Shown here piece after piece: positions 36,301 through 48,676 of a stretch of DNA of 64,000 nt (position 1 is the first letter of the stretch; every line of letters starts with the position of its first letter). Source of the DNA: Astrocystis sublimbata. Taxonomy: Eukaryota > Ascomycota > Sordariomycetes > Xylariales > Xylariaceae. Made by a program: the position numbers and the translations under genes. The notes beneath the pieces are model-generated. The model was not told where the DNA came from and did no database searches. It saw nothing but the letters and a program-made list of their open reading frames with translations. Where the stretch lies: assembly GCA_022453515.1 (NCBI GenBank), contig JAJNNY010000030.1, forward strand, positions 372,001-436,000, written 5' to 3'.

Positions 36301-39300
36301 AAATCCACCATGTCTTCCTCCCAGACTGAAGCTGAGAGTAATTCAAATCCCGAAGATATCCGCTATTGAGTTGAGCGATTAGTAAATATTGAAGAAGGAG
36401 CACATGACAATGGCAAGCTGACGACCGTATTTTGCCGGAAGTGAAAATGCCCCACGGAGCTGAACAACTTATCGGCAAAGTGACGTATCTACACACATGT
36501 GTAGGCAGACAGGCTGCCTATATGTAGTAGACCTTGATGTCCTTTTGTCCTGCCTTGCCTTGCCTCACCAAGTTCTAGTTCTAGTTCAATCTACATGTTC
36601 ATGCAGCCACACTCCCACACTGACACCTAGGTAGCCGGCGTGACGGGATACTAGAAGCGGCACAGCGCTTAGTCGTATTGGGAGGGAGGGCCAGAGGATC
36701 ACGAGATGAGATCGAATGTTCCATCGTGGATGGGGCTTTAGCAAGTAAGATAGATACCGACGTCCTTTTGCGATGTCGTGATCACGCCGTCATATTTGTC
36801 TTTATCTGCATCCGTACTATTGGTATTACCATCGCACATAGCCTCGGGTTAGATGTCTTATGATGTATGATGTCAGAAACCCATTTCTCTCTTGTGATCG
36901 GGATCGTGGTCGTGATCGGAACTACCGCAAGTAAATCAATCTTTCTTATATTCACATAGTATGCATGCATGTATGTATGTAGGTATGCAGTAGATTGCAG
37001 CATCTCATCCAGAGCAGGATTCACAAAACGATTCCAAGCCACGCGATGTGCTTATACAATCGTAGTATCCAGATCGTGAATCGGAGATACTAGATAGAGG
37101 TAGGAAGGTGAGAAGGTGGGAAAGGTGGGAAGTGGAAACCTTGGCAACAATTCTAGAACGCTTCCCAGCTTTTGGAACAGAGAGGAGCTGACGGACGGGT
37201 AAGGCTCGCTACTTCGCTCGCCTGGGAAGCTATTTATAAACCTGCCTGCCTGTTTGCCTGCTTGCCTGCTTGTGCTGAACCCAGGTGGAAGGATGGGATG
37301 CATACACTACACTACGCTACGCATTAGGCGGGTTGCATGCAGCGTGGCTGGCTTTTCCCCACGGCAACGGCTGAACACACCACGCACTAACAAGAATCGT
37401 GACATCGGCTTCTGTATGTGCAGGAGGGTGTGGGGACAATCGTTCCAAGTGTTGTGTAGTGCTGCGTACTGACTGGCCTACGAGACTCCAGATTCAAACT
37501 GATTGCTTTGTGTGTGTTGGATCGTGATCATTGTTATAATATACAATAACCACAACTATACACCGAACTCGGAGGTTAACGTAGTATTCGGCTTCAATTT
37601 GTATGGTCACATAGTCCCACGCTGTGAAACACCGTCTGCCGAAGTCTCTTCAGTCCGAGTGTATCAGGAGGGTCAAAACCATCCGATCTATTCTTTCTCT
37701 ATCTTGCTCTATCTTTTCTTTTCATTCGGTCTAGACCAGTGACGAATGTGGCTGGTTCGCTCGGTTCGGACTCCGTGAGGGGAAGAGGAAGAAGTCTACA
37801 TACCAAGACCCCAAACTACTGTACGTTCGCGTCACGTTCCCGAGACGACGTGCAGAATATAAGACGTCCGGCGAATAGGCTAATGGGGATGCGAAACTGT
37901 GGATCGGACGGAATCCATCTAGGCAATACGCAGCTTGTCACCAACGTCCCGTCTCGGCGCCGAAAATGCACGTGGGCCGTTTTGCCACGTGCCGTCGCGC
38001 CATTCTGAGGAGAGCGTTATACTTAGGAAACAGTCAGATGTGTGACTAGTCACTTTGTGTTTTCAAGCCGCTATCTAGGATTCTTGAGTGCATCAGCAGG
38101 GCTGCTAAGGAAGGTACTTTAAACGGAGCATCGCATGAGAAAGTTTCTTGTTGTAAGAGGTATGTTAGTCGAAGTGGTTACGCTCCACTTCTGTACAACG
38201 TCCTGCTTCTGTTTGTTGGAACGAGAGAAATTGGCATGGCACTGTTATTGTTATTGGCGTTGATAGCAGATGCCAATGTGTCTGATACCGGTATTTGGGC
38301 TTGCCATTTCGCCGAGACATGCAAGACGGGAAGCTATAGTCAGCCAACAAAGTCGAATCCGCTGCGATGGTCGAGGTGCAGCTTGTCAGCACTTGAGCAT
38401 CGTAGCGTGCTCTCGGCGTGTCAGACTAAGATCTCGTGAATCTCTAGAGAGGTGCCCGTCGACGAAGCTACCGGTAGTGTCGTGGTAAGAGGCAGATCCC
38501 CCACGAACGGCTGATTGGACCGTCGTCGATGGCTGAGGGCCTAACCGTGTCGCCGTGTCATGCTAGAGTGGATTGACAAGCCATAACACTTATCTCGCCT
38601 GTGTTTGCATCCCACTATGATGGTACGCTACTCCAGCCGCCTACGCGCCGTCCTGGAATTTCGTGGTGAAAGTGGTATACTATGCACTCTATGCAAAACC
38701 ACAGCAGATGCCCCTGATCGTCACCGCCACGCATCCCTGCTGATATGCTTATGCTATTGTTTCAGAGATGTCTAGCTCTACCCAGCGACTTCAGGCATGA
38801 CGACATGGTTCATGCCGTATACTTACTAAGTTGCTAAGTTGCCCACTCTCGCCCACTCTATTGTTCGCTGCTGAACAAAAGATCAAAAAGAACGAACTTG
38901 AAAGACGGCACTGAATCGTGCGACGGTTTCGCCACCAGTCCGTTCGCGCTTTCTCTATGGCACTTGGCTGGCGAAAGGAACGAACAGCTGCGGATCTAGA
39001 TTCCGCCCTAGGGCTTTCGAAGGGCTTTCTCTGAAGCGGCGTGTGGCGGTAGGCGTTGGTTGAATACGGTGAGGACGGGAAGACAAAAGTGGGATAAAAA
39101 TAGAGGGGTGGTGTGACCCTTGACCTGGCGACTCGCGAGCCTGGACTGACGGGGCTCGACAGGGTGAGGTGGTATTGTGTATCGTAAGGTGTGTGATTGA
39201 TGGCATTGATAGGCCGGACAGGCATTCATACGGTTAGAGAGGAAGGCTTTCTGGGCTGTTTGGTAGGCTGGCAGCACGTGTTGATGTGCCATTTCTGTCC

Positions 39301-41153
39301 ACATTTCCGCGCATCCCGTCTGTTTCTGTGCAACCTACCGGTATTGCTGTGTACGGCAGTAGATATGCGCGCAGGAACGCCACATCGTTCTCTTGTGCGG
39401 CACGGCATTCTAGAAGCACGCATACCCTCGGCTCGGGTTGATCGTGCCTCAGATGCACTGCGACCCCATGCAACCCAAGACCCAAGACGACGCTATCGCG
39501 CACCGAGGACGCAGCAGAGCACGGCCAGTCCGATCTGCGCAGCCTGGTCACAGTATTTGTAGATAGATACCCGAAGCGGCAAGGCGATGGGCTGGACATA
39601 CGTAAATAATGATGACAGCAAAACAAATTCCAAACTGCGCAAGTAAAGAGTTGACAATTCCGTCTGATTCATGAATCCATGGCTGCGGTCAAGTGATTGG
39701 GATATGCACCGCTAAGGCGAGGTAGGGTTAGTCGGCTGTGGGACTGTACAGCTTGCTTGCTCGATGAGTGCTTTGTCGAGACGATCCCGACGACGATGAC
39801 TGCTGCGGGAGAATGAGCATCACGGCGACACGGCAACCACCGTATGATGTGTCAGTGGCATATACCACGATAACAGGTCATAACAGGTCATATAACAATA
39901 AGAACAACGATAGTGATAATAATAGCAGCTGGGAAGGCCAGGGAAGGCAGACGGAACAATGGACAGAAATGAACAAGTCAAGCGTGGTGTAGGGGTGTAG
40001 AGAGCAGAGTGCTACCTCGAACCTCGCTCGAAGCGGTGAGAACACTAAAGCAGGAATTAGGGCAGCTGGCTTTATCACCATCACGGCACAATACTACCTC
40101 GTTGGGTGTTAGCGCAGCCACGGAAAAGATACTCTGAAATGAGCGAATCCCATTGGCAGCAGCACCGCCCCAAATCCAGCCAAGCCAACGGTGGCGACGG
40201 TGACAGCACCCTGTATATAGTACCCAATGCAGCCAAGCGCGCTCCCGCTGCCAGGATTGTTAGATTTGAGCGCCGTACTGATGGACATTACGCGTGGACG
40301 GAATCTATACGGGTAGAGGGATCAGGAAAGGGGATCCGTCACAGAGGGATTGGTTACGTATGTAGAAGCCTTGTCCGGAACCAGCACGACCGTATTGTTG
40401 TCTTGACCAGGCTTTCTTTTTTCGGTTGCTGGGCAGGGGAGACGAGGGAGAGTTGATCAGGCAGTGATGGAACCCCTCGAGCCCCTTGCCCCTATTGGGT
40501 AGTAGTCGGGCGAGTAAGGGAATGCAAATGATGCAATGACTAAGTGTGCAGGTATGCGATCAACGAAGTTCATTTCTCGCACGTGCCGGCCTATGTTTCC
40601 CCTTCTTTTTCCCGCTCCGAACCTGAAACAACGTTGAGTGGCCTTGATACAAAGCGGCAAGGTCAATCTGGCGGGCCCCTGTCGGTGATCCCTGGCCTGT
40701 TTGTGTGGCACCCCCCTCAGACCCTGGCGTAGACCCCGGCGCTCGCGGCTCGCCTGCACTTCCCTGACGCTGCCTTGACCCGATTCGGCATTGTTCCAGA
40801 AACCGTGCCACTAAGCCTGCGCTAGAGACCAAGACAGGTCTAAGTCGGTCTAAGACAGGCGAGACAGGTCAATGAAGCCCACCAAGCATTGTGTGCTGCC
40901 AACAATCCAAACGCCGCCAGGGACCAAAAAAAAAACACGTTCTGTGACGAGCCCAGCCGATCAGCACCCCATGTCTGCCCATCTCACCCACACATGACAA
41001 GCACCACGCACCACGCACTACTACTAGTACTACAATCCCATCAACGCTGCTCCGTATCCATTCCCCGTCCCGCATCCCAGCATCATCTCATATTATATAT
41101 CCCTTGACCCCCCTCCCACAGACCGCCCAGCCTCTCGCTTCTCTTGTTCCATC
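33358..41153. other. Gene desert of 7.8 kb
   Basis: I found no supported gene in either strand. From about 33,700 to 35,100 the sequence is AT-rich with frequent stops. From 35,700 on, only short overlapping frames occur, none with family features (for example 36,015-36,496 minus; 38,791-39,304 minus; 40,106-40,456 plus). The last few hundred bases before 41,154, which are CA- and C-rich, likely contain the promoter and leader of the phosducin-like gene. The desert adjoins the NRPS-like relic and may be a decayed segment of the same locus. Confidence 0.5.
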
Positions 41154-42109
41154 ATGACTTCAACCACTACCAACAACACCACCACCAACAATACCAACCC
41201 TACACCTGCACAGGAAGAGTTCCAGCAGTTCATCGACAGCAACACAGACAACGGACCACGCGTACACCCTGAGGACCGTGACAACCGCAGCGACAACAGC
41301 GACCAGGACGAGGAAGACCGCTACCGTGAATCACAGATCGCCGACGCCATGCGTGTCCCCGCTATCAGATCCGGCGACATGAAGCTGCCGCCCGCCAGCT
41401 TCGACTCGGGCCGTGCCACCGGCGTCAAGGGTGTCATCGCCGACGCCCGCGCCTACGAACAGGCCCGCCAGGGCAAGTGGCGGAACAAGGTCGGCGCTGT
41501 GCGCCGTTCCGTCATGGGCCTGTCCCTCACCGGCGCCCAGCCCAGATCCAACGGCTCCAGCCCCGCCGACAGTGACGATGACCGCGACTCAGATGAGGAG
41601 GCTTTCCTACAACAGTGGCGTGAGGCTCGGCGACTAGAGCTTGAGGCAGAGTCCAAGAACGGCGTGCGGAGTCGTCGCACCAGCCCCAGCCCTCGCATGT
41701 TCGGCCGTCTAGATACCGTTGATGCCCTGGGCTACCTCGATGCCATTGAGAAGGTTGGCCGCGAGACAGTAGTCGTTGTCTTCGTCTATGACCACGAGGT
41801 AAGCTCACTACTTCTACCGCCCCAACCGCTACGATATATCCGTGCTAACTTTGACACCAGTCCCAAGTATCAGAAATGATGGAGTCAGCTCTGCGTCCTC
41901 TTGTATCCACAAACCCCACCATCCACTTCGTCAAGGTGCACTACGAGGACATTGAGTTCGACAACGCCGCTGTCCCCACAGTCCTTGCCTACCGGAACCA
42001 GGGAGACCTCTTCGCCAACCTGACCGGCATCATCGACAGCATACCCGATGATGAGGAATTCGACACGGACTCGTTGAAGAAGGTGCTACAGAAGCACAGC
42101 GTCTTGTAA
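41154..42109 (+). CDS. Phosducin-like protein, G-beta-gamma chaperone (BDM-1/PhnA type)
   Basis: Exons 41154-41798 and 41861-42109, with a 62-bp intron, give 297 residues. The N-terminal 60 residues are Thr/Asn- and Asp/Glu-rich and disordered. A conserved helix region follows (DARAYEQARQGKWRNKVG), and an acidic-to-basic stretch leads to a thioredoxin-like domain from about residue 175 (FGRLDTVDALGYLDAIEKV, TVVVVFVYDHE, then IHFVKVHYEDIEFD and AAVPTVLAYRNQGDLFANL). The CxxC of true thioredoxins is absent, as expected for phosducins. In Cryphonectria and Aspergillus, orthologues (BDM-1, PhnA) are needed for G-beta accumulation and for growth, conidiation and virulence traits. Here the G-beta gene lies 13 kb upstream on the same strand. 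The ATG at 41,154 opens the frame. Confidence 0.93.
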
Positions 42110-45100
42110 TGAAGAACCAACCATGTTCGCAACGAGGGTCTCGGCAACAAACAGCCGTGCTCTGTTGTGACCTGAGTGTGGGTGTGTCTCGCACCACCCG
42201 CCTAGGCTGTGCCTACCACCACCTTGGTTTCTTGCCTTATTATTCTCATTAACTCATTATAATGGCTTGCTCCGATTGCATCTGGAGCTTGCACGTACAC
42301 ATACATACATCACAACCTTGATTGATACCCACAAAAGTCGGCTCGGAGAAACGACACGGACATGAAGAAGAGCGACAGAAAGAAACGTCGAATAATGTTT
42401 TCGAAGCTTTGCTCAGGGGGGCAGAGCAAGCCGTCTCACAACTGGGATTGGCCATTACTACGCTTCCAATTGATTTTTGATTCGAGGGTCGGGGTCCAGT
42501 GTTTTAGTGATTATTCACTGGGTAGTTCTTTGTGCCCGGTTTGTTTTGGGCAGCAAGATCAGATTCAGATCAGATCCACAGAACGGAAGGACGATACCCC
42601 ATACGGAAGGAGTTGGTGGCTCAATTGATTTGATTCAGAGAGGGCGTCGACGGATAGATGGGAACGGTTACTACAATGGAACCGGGCTGAATGAGGAAAG
42701 CTCACCGCTTTCGAAAGCCAACATACGATGCCCTGGGCTAGGAGGAGTTTTGGACTTGGACTTGAACGGGCTAAGGCTCAGGCTTAGGAGGCCATAGATA
42801 GATATGATATGAGATGAAGGAGGAGTCCTTGTCAATCAAGCAAATCCATGGAGAAGCATATTGATAAACATATTCTGTTCTATCATATATCCTATCGGAT
42901 CATGTTTGTTCGGCTGTAATGATTGCGTGACGTGGAACAAGTACAACTGCTTGCTACAATTGCGGCAATACTCATGACCTCGTTGTGTGCCACAATATGT
43001 GACACTGTTCATCACATCGGATGCTACGATCGGCGATGTGCTTACGACTTCACCAGATTTAGACACATTTGATGGACGATGTCCCAAGAATTAATTAAAC
43101 CGGCCTCGCCGGCCGCCAGTCAGTCATTTTCTTACCAAGAATAAAGCACCATTTTAGGGCTCTTATGTCAGATGAACACATCGAGTTTTTGTTTCGTTTT
43201 CAAAAAGTAGGATGAGACGACAATAAACAGTAATGTATTAGCCGTGCTTCGTCTATTTTCCGTATAACCTGCCAGCTTGAGTAGTTTTAAGTAAAAGTAA
43301 TCAAGATGCCGTAACAAGTGATCTGGTGGTATTAAGACTCGCTAATTACGCGAATCAAATACCATGGTCTGGGCCCGTGTCCGAGTTCGGTTTTATATCT
43401 TTTTGTTGATATGAAGAGAGAATCCTAGCAGATAACGCGGTCGGGACCTCCAGACGTTTTTGCCCGGTCATCGGCACGTTTTTCTAGATAGGGACGGGGA
43501 CGGTGATGCGGCTCGAATTTGCCTTTTCGTGTACCTGCACGTGCTTGGAAGGAGGAACATATTGCGACTGTCATGGCTCTACGACTTGTTCGGTGTATCA
43601 CCAGTCAATATAGAATTGTCCTTATATACTCCAGTAGCGATTATTCACCAATCCCTTGGGCCACATGGTATAAGATGAAATGCCTTTCTTCCGAGATTGT
43701 GAGTGAGCAGGGTGTTCTTTTTGTATGTAGCCTCATGTAGTCAAATGCTTGTGGCAGATACGGCATGCATATGACGACAGGCATAGATGACGTGTATCCC
43801 ACACCACAAGGGCACTTTCAATAAGAAAATTAACTTTTAACCCTCACCCACAGATCCGGATCCCCATTACGGGCCCGGTCACGGCGAAAGTTGAAAGTGA
43901 ACTGTATACGGGGCCCGTGAAGGGGTCGGCGATGCCGTAGAGGTATCCGAATGGACGGTCGGCGAAATCGGCGACGTCGGGATGGATGGATGAATTTAAT
44001 GGAGAGATGACGCGTGCGGGTCTGGATGCCTGCAGGTTGCCCAATCGACTTCGATAAATTGATGAGCACTTCCCCACGGCCAAAACCTAAGGCTCGGGAC
44101 CATGGCTGCTGTTTCAACTACTAGGTCCACGGTATACCAAACCCCGCCATCGTGGCAGGCTATCGTGGCCCATTTAATGCACCAGGTTGAGTGTTGAGGC
44201 GTTGGTCCACGAGTGTTTCGACGTAATGTCATGGATGTCATGCATTGATAATGTAGGTAGATAGCTTTGTTGGCCGTCTCTCACTCGTCGAGTTTGAAAC
44301 AAGAAGAAGAAGAAGAAGCGGGAAAACGAGAAAACGAGCTTGGCCACTTGGCCTCGGCGACCACTATACAGTCACCTAGATGGCTCTGTCTGCGCATTGT
44401 GTGCTCGAACTTCTCGTGGTGCGCTCAACTACATTGTTAGTACATGCAAGGCTGTCGACTATTGAGTATCAAAAAGTAGACTCCAACCCAGATACTACAG
44501 CTAGGATACCACCGTAGTTCTGCAGTATGAGTTGGTTCGGGGCATCGTGACTCAACTATTGGACGCCAGCGCTGCTTTTACGTATGCAGGACTGCACGAT
44601 AGTCACGGAGGCAATCTTGGCGTACAGCTCGATGACTCCAAACTGAATGGGAGATGCAAGTTTAGGTGATGTGTTCTGGCACTTAGGTAATGTAAGTGCG
44701 GCAGTCATATGCCAATATATAAGGTTGGGAAACTGGGAGACGGAGCAAATAAGCAAGTTGGAGCGAAGGTATTTCCTAGGTACTTTACTTGCCGTACTTA
44801 TACGAGTACGGGGCATGAGCTTGGTCGAGACCTGCGAGGCTGCCTGGCCGTCCTGCAGATCATATTCCCCAAGGTTATTTTCTTTGATTTTGGGACGAAG
44901 ATTATCCTAGAGACTGCATGTTGAACTGCCTGCTGATTTATATGAAATGGGCATGCCCAAATACGCACAACCTTGAAGACTCAGCGCATACATACAGATA
45001 TGAGGCATGTACGTAAGTAAGGCAATCGAGGCAGCTACGTTGATGCAACAGATTACGGTACCCTCCGAGGCCCCATTGCCCCAATTCCACCGTTACCCCT

Positions 45101-46717
45101 CCTGCGGCTGCTTATCTACGCCGGTCACCAGACCAGACGCCCGCCACTTACAGCGCAGCTCCTTGTACCTAACCACCACCTTGGACGTCCAACACCTCCC
45201 CAAACTGCACAAGGTGCCCTGCAACATTAGGTCACTTATCTAAGGCGCAACTGCTCCTTCGAGGGGCCTAGGTAAAGTATCCACGATACATGTAGATGTT
45301 AGGTACTCCGAAGGCACTTGCCCCAGACTGGGTCACTTTCAGGGTCCTTTGACCTGAAGTCACAACCTTGAAGCCGCGAACCATGTGCAACAAGTTTATA
45401 ACTTGATCGCCACACACATCTAAGCAACAGTGATTCCGTATACCTTGCCAACTTTCCACGACTTGTGTGTATTATTTCCTTCGCTGTTCGCGTTACCATG
45501 TCTTAGCAGTCATAGGCCATTTATCATTGACGACCTACCTGCAGCAACACACATCCCACTTGCTGCTGCTGCTGCTGCCCCGCCGACTCCGATCTGGACA
45601 GAAGCCCACCTAGGTTCTTTGAACTGAGCCGTCGTCTCAAGTCACTTGGGCTCCTGCTTGGTTTGGCCTTACTCTGGTACGGTAAGCCTTTTTACTTGTC
45701 TGTATGAATTTTTTTATTTTTTATTGCGTGATAAATCTTCGTTTTCTGCATGCTCAAACGTTGGTTTTGGGGGTTGATGCGCGCACCTATGTTGCAGGGG
45801 GGTAGGTACCTATGATGTACCACGCAGCTCATAGCGGCTCGCCCCTCCATGACCCAACCCGCATTCACCCCTCCTCCCACCTAAAACACCAGGCAACACC
45901 GGCGACCAGTCCACCTCATCCCATCTGCACCAGCAAGGTACCTGCCACTGACCAACCTTCATTAACTTCAGCAATACTTCAACCATTTACACTTTACTGC
46001 TGCCTTCCACCTTAGGGTCCAGCCTGGCACCGACATTTCCGAGCAACCCTTCCTGACGCCATCACTCCGAGTACATCTTTTATCTTTTCCATATCTGTAG
46101 GTAATTCCACCTTCGCATCACCTACATCCACATCCACGACACCGAGGCGGCCCACTTCAACCGCATCCCAAACTCATCTGCCATCACACTCTCCGGAAAG
46201 GTATGATCGATCTCCTTACTGACCTGTTCTCCGCATCACTGCTTTCGCTCCTCTATCTACAAGCCGTGTCCACGAGCTGCATCTCCCACTTACCCTTCCA
46301 CTCCCATCTCCTGACTCACCCTCTACTTCAACTGCACCCGCCGACTACCCTGCTTTGAGCTTGCCCACCGTGATTTCTAATCCTTCCTTCATCAAGCCAT
46401 TTCTACGTGGGTAGCCCGCGTTTTGGCTGCCTCATCCAAAGTGCAAATAGCTCGTTCCCTTCTCCAACATTTACTCGCCTTGCATGTTTCATACCTGTAT
46501 CTTCGGGCTGACTGAACGTTCCTCTGTGGCAGATCCAACGTTTTCACCACGACCCGTTGTTCTCGATCTCGACAAAACCAGACCTGTACCTCCGGTCTGA
46601 CAAACACACACACACACGCAAAGCTTCGAGCCCGTCATCCCTCGTCTGTCCAGCCGAAACCCGCGGTCAGCTCAAGGAATGACGTGATATGCCTGTGGCT
46701 TTCTCGTCTACCACGTT
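42110..46717. other. Long spacer before the 652-residue membrane protein gene
   Basis: No complete gene is supported. One short stretch, about 43,850-44,010 on the minus strand, reads like protein (SSIHPDVADFADRPFG and IADPFTGPVYSSLSTFAV) but has no recognisable neighbours or splice context, so it may be an exon relic. A GAA/AAGAAG array lies near 44,303. From about 45,850 to 46,717 the DNA is C-rich and lacks long frames, as in long fungal leaders with upstream ATGs; it is probably the 5' untranslated region and promoter of the next gene. Confidence 0.45.
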
Positions 46718-48676
46718 ATGGAACAGTCTGATTCTGATTCGCCCGATCCCCAACTGAGATCTGTTCGAGCACAAACAACGCCGCACTCGTCGTCTCTCCT
46801 CTCTCCTCTGTCGACCCCCCGGATCGCCAACAGCGAGCCGAGCCCCGAGCCCTCTCACGTGGAGGAGCTATCCGACTCTATACTTAACCTGCGGTTCCCG
46901 AAACCCGCAGGCAATCGCCAGCTGTCTAACTGGATATCGTCCAGCTCGCCAGACATCATGCAGCCAGGCAGCATTACCGACACCGATCTCAGCCTCTCTG
47001 AGCTGGGATACGATGTCATCGGCACAGATGGAGAGAGCCAAGCCGAGTCCGTCGCAAGTTCCTTCGACTATCAGCAATCCGACGGCATCCAGAGCCTTGC
47101 CGGCACCGATGTCGATACTGATTCATCTGATGACGAGGACAGTAATCTGCACGAGACTACTACAAGCGATACCACTGTTGTCCATGTCGAAGACCGCGCC
47201 CTCGCAGCCCAGAGGGAAACCGAGAGGGAAGCCGCAGCTGCCATGGACCGAAGCTTAGAGATGGTGGAACGAAGTTTAGAAAACCCCACTAACTTGTCAC
47301 TCGCTGGCTTCTCTCCTTTCACATCTGTGACTTTGCCGGATCTGTCCGGAAAACACGAACCATTTGCCGTAGAAGATACATCTCTCGTGGCAACTGACGC
47401 GTTGACGGAGCCTATGTCCATGGAAACGGCGCAGCAATTTGTTTCTCATTCGCCCAAGGCCTCACCAAAAGCCGAGCGCTTGCCAAAAACAGCCCGCGAT
47501 GCCTTCCGTCTAGTGCAACCGGCATTGACCGTAATGGTCCTCTTAATGCTGCCGATGCTGGCGAACTACCTCATGGGGTCGATGTTGATGGTTCCCAAAG
47601 AGCTAGCGACTGTCCCGGTGGCGTCTGTACCCGTTGTTGTCAGCTCGTCTTCCACCTCGACAACATCTTTCGCAGCCACCCCAACGACTGCCATTTCAGG
47701 GACGCCAGATGCTCTGCAAACTTCAAGCTCTCGCAATGGCCTTGGGCTGTTCCCATTTGGGAAAGATGACACCCAGACAGAACTGACTGTTGCCACGACG
47801 CCCTCACCGGCACCTGTGTGCTCGGTAGAGCGAGTCGGACGAGACGAAATCCTGGTTCGCATTCCCCAGCGTGTCAAGAATTCTTGGCTATTCAATGATG
47901 CACTTTTGATTGCCGTGAGTCGCGAGCTTCACGATGTCCCTACAAAGGTGTCTTCTGTCGACGATGGCTTCCTCATTCGGGTGCCTCTGAGCGAGGCGTA
48001 TGGCGCACTGGACGTGACGATCGCGACCAGCCACAAGCCTCGCGTGAACAAGTCGTTCCGCGTGCACTTTGCTATGGCCGGGTTCACAGATGCACTCGAT
48101 GCAGGCAAGCAGCTCGTCCGTGGGTTTGCGCAGCGAGTTGTCGACACGGTAAATGGAACGACCTCATGGGTTGAGGATACGTACATACCTGCAATGGACG
48201 TCGTGTCAAAGCACGTCTCCAGCCAGACAGCTTCGATGTCCCAGTCGGTGCTGCATGGGCTTCAAGAGGCGACAGACAACCTCTTCGCTATCCCCAACCA
48301 AATTGTCGCTCAGATCCGACGATCCCTCGACATGAAGACCGCCTTGCGACGCATGTCCCAGTTGCAGCTCGAATTGACACAAGAGATGAACAATGTCCAC
48401 GAGGAGCTACGCGTAGCGGTCCTGAAAAGCCGGCTCAGCTCTCGACTATTGTGGCTGAAGCTGCGAGGCAAGGCAGAAGAGCACGGCCAATATTCGAGCA
48501 AAGCAGAACTTTTCCTGAAGGAGCAGCGTGGCCGGTTCGAGTCGGCTAGGGCTGAGAGGGCCGAACGCACGAAGCAGCGGATTCGGGCTTGGCGCGAGCG
48601 GGACCGCCCCGTTGCGCCCAAGGGTTCGTCGTTTTGGAGCAGGATGGAGGCATTGGCGGGGTTCGGAGCCAACTAG
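46718..48676 (+). CDS. Unrecognised single-pass membrane protein, 652 aa, with C-terminal coiled coil
   Basis: A single long frame without introns. The first 265 residues are acidic, Ser/Thr/Asp-rich and probably disordered, with short ordered-looking patches such as LSDSILNLRFPKP and LSLSELGYDVIGTDGESQ. One hydrophobic span lies at about residues 268-292 (PALTVMVLLMLPMLANYLMG). A Ser/Thr-rich linker follows, then a folded-looking region from about residue 365 (CSVERVGRDEILVRIPQRVK onward, with beta-rich pattern to about 450). The last 100 residues are a charged coiled coil (LQLELTQEMNNVHEELRVAV, later RAERAERTKQRIRAWRER). There is no signal peptide, so a tail facing cytosol or lumen from an internal anchor is likely. 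The N-terminal acidic pattern reminds me of uncharacterised proteins conserved in Pezizomycotina. Function unknown. The coding call is strong; identity is open. Confidence 0.85.
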   Translation: MEQSDSDSPDPQLRSVRAQTTPHSSSLLSPLSTPRIANSEPSPEPSHVEELSDSILNLRFPKPAGNRQLSNWISSSSPDIMQPGSITDTDLSLSELGYDVIGTDGESQAESVASSFDYQQSDGIQSLAGTDVDTDSSDDEDSNLHETTTSDTTVVHVEDRALAAQRETEREAAAAMDRSLEMVERSLENPTNLSLAGFSPFTSVTLPDLSGKHEPFAVEDTSLVATDALTEPMSMETAQQFVSHSPKASPKAERLPKTARDAFRLVQPALTVMVLLMLPMLANYLMGSMLMVPKELATVPVASVPVVVSSSSTSTTSFAATPTTAISGTPDALQTSSSRNGLGLFPFGKDDTQTELTVATTPSPAPVCSVERVGRDEILVRIPQRVKNSWLFNDALLIAVSRELHDVPTKVSSVDDGFLIRVPLSEAYGALDVTIATSHKPRVNKSFRVHFAMAGFTDALDAGKQLVRGFAQRVVDTVNGTTSWVEDTYIPAMDVVSKHVSSQTASMSQSVLHGLQEATDNLFAIPNQIVAQIRRSLDMKTALRRMSQLQLELTQEMNNVHEELRVAVLKSRLSSRLLWLKLRGKAEEHGQYSSKAELFLKEQRGRFESARAERAERTKQRIRAWRERDRPVAPKGSSFWSRMEALAGFGAN

